DNA from: JBCBJZ01 sp038522635
GTDB taxonomy: Bacteria; Pseudomonadota; Alphaproteobacteria; Rhizobiales; Hyphomicrobiaceae
Length of the DNA stretch: 21,418 bases
Direction: 5' to 3'
NCBI GenBank assembly: GCA_038522635.1
Contig: JBCBJZ010000055.1
Location: 1 to 21,418 of the forward strand
The number at the start of each line of letters is the position of its first letter. The first letter of the stretch is position 1. A program made the translations under genes and the position numbers. Positions 19,605 through 21,418 of the stretch are shown here, in pieces. The notes below the pieces were generated by a model that was given only the letters and a program-made list of their open reading frames with translations, was not told where the DNA came from and ran no database searches.

Positions 19605-21418
19605 CTACTTGTTTTTGCCGTGGCACCGCTTGTAGCGCTTGCCGCTGCCGCAGGGGCATAGCGCGTTGCGTGACACCTTGCCCCACGTCTCCGGGCGATT
19701 GGGATCCATCTCTGAGGGGTGCACGCGCTCGCCTGCTGCCAGCAGTTGACCGTTAGGACGCAACGCGGCCAGCGGGTCGTCCTCGCTTTCCGCCAACTCG
19801 TCATGGCCCGACAGCGGGTCGATCAACTGCGCCGTCATCTGCGGCAGCTCATCGTACTGCTGCATCATCTCGTCCATGTCTTCCGGCGCCAGTTCGATGT
19901 GCATGAGCTGCCCGGTGACGGCCTCGCGCAGGCGGACCAGCATGCTTTCAAACAGCGTGAAAGCCTCGGATTTGTACTCGTTCAGCGGGTCACGCTGACC
20001 ATAGGAGCGGAAGCCGATCACCTGGCGCAAATGTTCAAGCGTCACCAGATGTTCGCGCCAAAGGTGGTCAAGTGTTTGAAGCAGAACCATCTTTTCGATG
20101 TTCCGCATCATGTCCGGGCCGAAGTCGGCGGCTTTCACCGCAGCCTTCTTGTCGACTTCCTTGGTGAGCCGCTCGGTCAGCTCTTCGTCGGCGATGCCTT
20201 CTTCGTTGGCCCAGTCCGCGATCGGGAGATCAAGCCCGAACACGTCTTCCACGGACTGCTTGAGCCCTGCGGTGTCCCACTGCTCGGCGTAGGCGTTTTC
20301 GGGGATGTACTTCGACACCATCTCACCGATCACCAGATGACGCATATCGGTGACCGTCTCGGAGACATCGTCGTGTTCCATGATGTCGATGCGCTGGTCA
20401 AAGATGACCTTGCGCTGATCGTTCATCACGTCGTCGTATTTGAGGATCTGCTTGCGCATGTCGAAGTTGCGTTCTTCGACTTTGCCCTGCGCCTTTTCGA
20501 GCGCCTTGTTGATCCACGGGTGCGTGATCGCTTCGCCGTCCTGCAGGCCAAGCTTCTTCAGCATGCCGTCCATGCGGTCGGAGCCGAAGATGCGCATCAG
20601 GTCATCTTCGAGCGACAGGTAGAACTTGGAGTGCCCGGGGTCGCCCTGCCGGCCGGAGCGGCCGCGAAGCTGGTTATCAATGCGCCGGCTTTCGTGGCGT
20701 TCGGTCCCGATGACGTAAAGGCCGCCGGCGTCCAGCGCCTTTTGTTTGTCGGACGCCAACGTGGCGGTGATCTCTTCGCGTTTGGCGTCGATGTCATCCT
20801 GGCTCGGCGGGTTGTCGCTCTTCTTTTGTTCTTCCAGCCAGTCCATCAGCTTCATATCGATGTTGCCGCCAAGCTGAATGTCGGTGCCACGGCCCGCCAT
20901 GTTGGTCGCGATGGTGACGGCGCCAGGGATGCCCGCGTTGGCAATGATCTGCGCTTCTTGCTCGTGGAAGCGCGCGTTCAGCACCTGGTGCGGGATCGCC
21001 GCCTCGTTGCGCTTGGTGTCGCGGGCGAGGCTCTGCAGGTAACCGCCGATATCTTTGAGGTAATCAGCGCGCTGCTGCTCTTTTTCGGGGAGCTCTTCGG
21101 CGATCTTCTCCAACCGCTGGCCGAGTTCGCGGATGAAAGCGCGATCCTTCATCAGCGCGGAGAGTTGCTCTGAGCGCTCGATCGATGTGGTGCCAACGAG
21201 GATCGGCTGGCCGCGCATTTTGCAGTCAGCCACCTGCGCGACGATCGCTTCGGACTTCTCCTTCAGCGTCCGGTAGACCTCGTCGTGTTCGTCGATACGC
21301 GCGACATCGACGTTCGTTGGGATCTCTATGACCTCAAGGCCGTAGATGTCGCCGAACTCGGAGGCTTCCGCCTTTACGAAAAGCTCGCCGGCATGACCGG
21401 CACCGCGTCGACGGAAGC
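19605..21418 (-). CDS. secA: Protein translocase subunit SecA, C-terminal part (5' end outside window)
   Basis: The frame is open to the window edge; an ATG at 21233 is internal to the protein and not the start. SecA is the ATPase motor that pushes preproteins through SecYEG. Visible from the N-side: SEFGDIYGLEVIEIPTNV, GQPILVGTTSIERSEQL, TIATNMAGRGTDIQLGGN, RGRSGRQGDPGHSKFYLSLE, KYDDVMNDQRKVIFDQR, HLVTLEHLRQVIGFRSYGQ, and the zinc-binding tail NALCPCGSGKRYKRCHG, which binds SecB and ribosomes. Between SEQL and PHQVLNARFHEQEA there are about 55 mostly charged, helical residues where E. coli SecA has roughly 10. At the right edge (after 21362) the reading no longer matches SecA: the expected LAGMTGTA codons are on the plus strand (see separate entry). 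It is convergent with tetR. Confidence 0.96.
   Translation of the reverse strand, partial: FRRRGAGHAGELFVKAEASEFGDIYGLEVIEIPTNVDVARIDEHDEVYRTLKEKSEAIVAQVADCKMRGQPILVGTTSIERSEQLSALMKDRAFIRELGQRLEKIAEELPEKEQQRADYLKDIGGYLQSLARDTKRNEAAIPHQVLNARFHEQEAQIIANAGIPGAVTIATNMAGRGTDIQLGGNIDMKLMDWLEEQKKSDNPPSQDDIDAKREEITATLASDKQKALDAGGLYVIGTERHESRRIDNQLRGRSGRQGDPGHSKFYLSLEDDLMRIFGSDRMDGMLKKLGLQDGEAITHPWINKALEKAQGKVEERNFDMRKQILKYDDVMNDQRKVIFDQRIDIMEHDDVSETVTDMRHLVIGEMVSKYIPENAYAEQWDTAGLKQSVEDVFGLDLPIADWANEEGIADEELTERLTKEVDKKAAVKAADFGPDMMRNIEKMVLLQTLDHLWREHLVTLEHLRQVIGFRSYGQRDPLNEYKSEAFTLFESMLVRLREAVTGQLMHIELAPEDMDEMMQQYDELPQMTAQLIDPLSGHDELAESEDDPLAALRPNGQLLAAGERVHPSEMDPNRPETWGKVSRNALCPCGSGKRYKRCHGKNK
21363..21418. 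other. Apparent local inversion within secA
   Basis: On the minus strand SecA is in frame up to EASEFGDIYG, but the codons before it read FRRRGAGHAGELFVK, unlike any SecA. On the plus strand 21366-21418 reads FRLYEKLAGMTGTASTEA, which is exactly the SecA sequence that should precede SEFGDIYG. The segment is bounded by GGCTTCCG (21363-21370) and CGGAAGC (21412-21418), inverted copies of each other. It is either a short inversion, real or from sequencing/assembly, or the start of a fold-back. Confidence 0.85.

Noticed and set aside
19719..21173. A 484-codon plus-strand open frame opposite secA
   Set aside because: It is entirely antisense to a clearly real secA; its sequence is His/Val/Leu-rich with no domain, as expected from the complement of GC-rich coding DNA.

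Overview
The window is a GC-rich stretch of an alphaproteobacterial chromosome, most likely from the Hyphomicrobiales (Rhizobiales) or a close relative. This rests on gene content: a DUF2865 and a DUF2794 protein, dapF with the GNEI-type N-terminus, the order dapF-mtaB-ftsY-yciB, and the tesA/ybbA/ybbP arrangement. I assigned it by family recognition only; no search was run. No rRNA, tRNA, CRISPR array, insertion sequence or prophage was seen. TTG and GTG starts with good ribosome binding sites are common.

Layout. 1-1228: a dispersed hairpin repeat, a cyclic-nucleotide-binding-domain protein on the minus strand, and a 41-bp tandem array of hairpins. 1283-2362: a secreted DUF2865 protein. 2406-4308 (minus): phhB, thpR and a TesA-type SGNH esterase, with a second copy of the dispersed repeat between thpR and the esterase. 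4539-7804: an ABC exporter ATPase and an FtsX-type permease, divergent from the esterase as in the tesA-ybbAP locus of enterobacteria. 8145-8924: a Bax-inhibitor-1 membrane protein behind a heat-shock-like promoter, ending in a rho-independent terminator. 9045-9506 (minus): a DUF2794 protein. 9507-10434: a gene-free region packed with strong stem-loops whose loops are C-rich on the plus strand. It includes two hairpins of the same architecture but different stem sequences. 10435-12133 (minus): a PQQ-type sugar dehydrogenase lacking a visible signal peptide, and an SH3-like exported protein. 12209-17595 (plus): dapF, mtaB, ftsY and two tandem paralogs of septation protein A (YciB). 17912-19489 (plus): a MarR and a TetR regulator. 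19605-21418 (minus): the C-terminal part of secA, running off the window.

Most genes are housekeeping: lysine/peptidoglycan precursor synthesis (dapF), tRNA modification (mtaB), protein targeting and secretion (ftsY, secA) and envelope maintenance (yciB, BI-1, the exporter).

The least ordinary signals are four. (1) An apparent local inversion inside secA at the right edge of the window: the codons of the conserved LAGMTGTA motif are present, but on the opposite strand to the rest of the gene. (2) A pair of structural-paralog hairpins, candidate small RNAs, at 9831-9901 and 10204-10276. (3) A bipartite dispersed hairpin repeat family with three copies. (4) A tandem array of miniature versions of one of its hairpins, with a compensatory base change.
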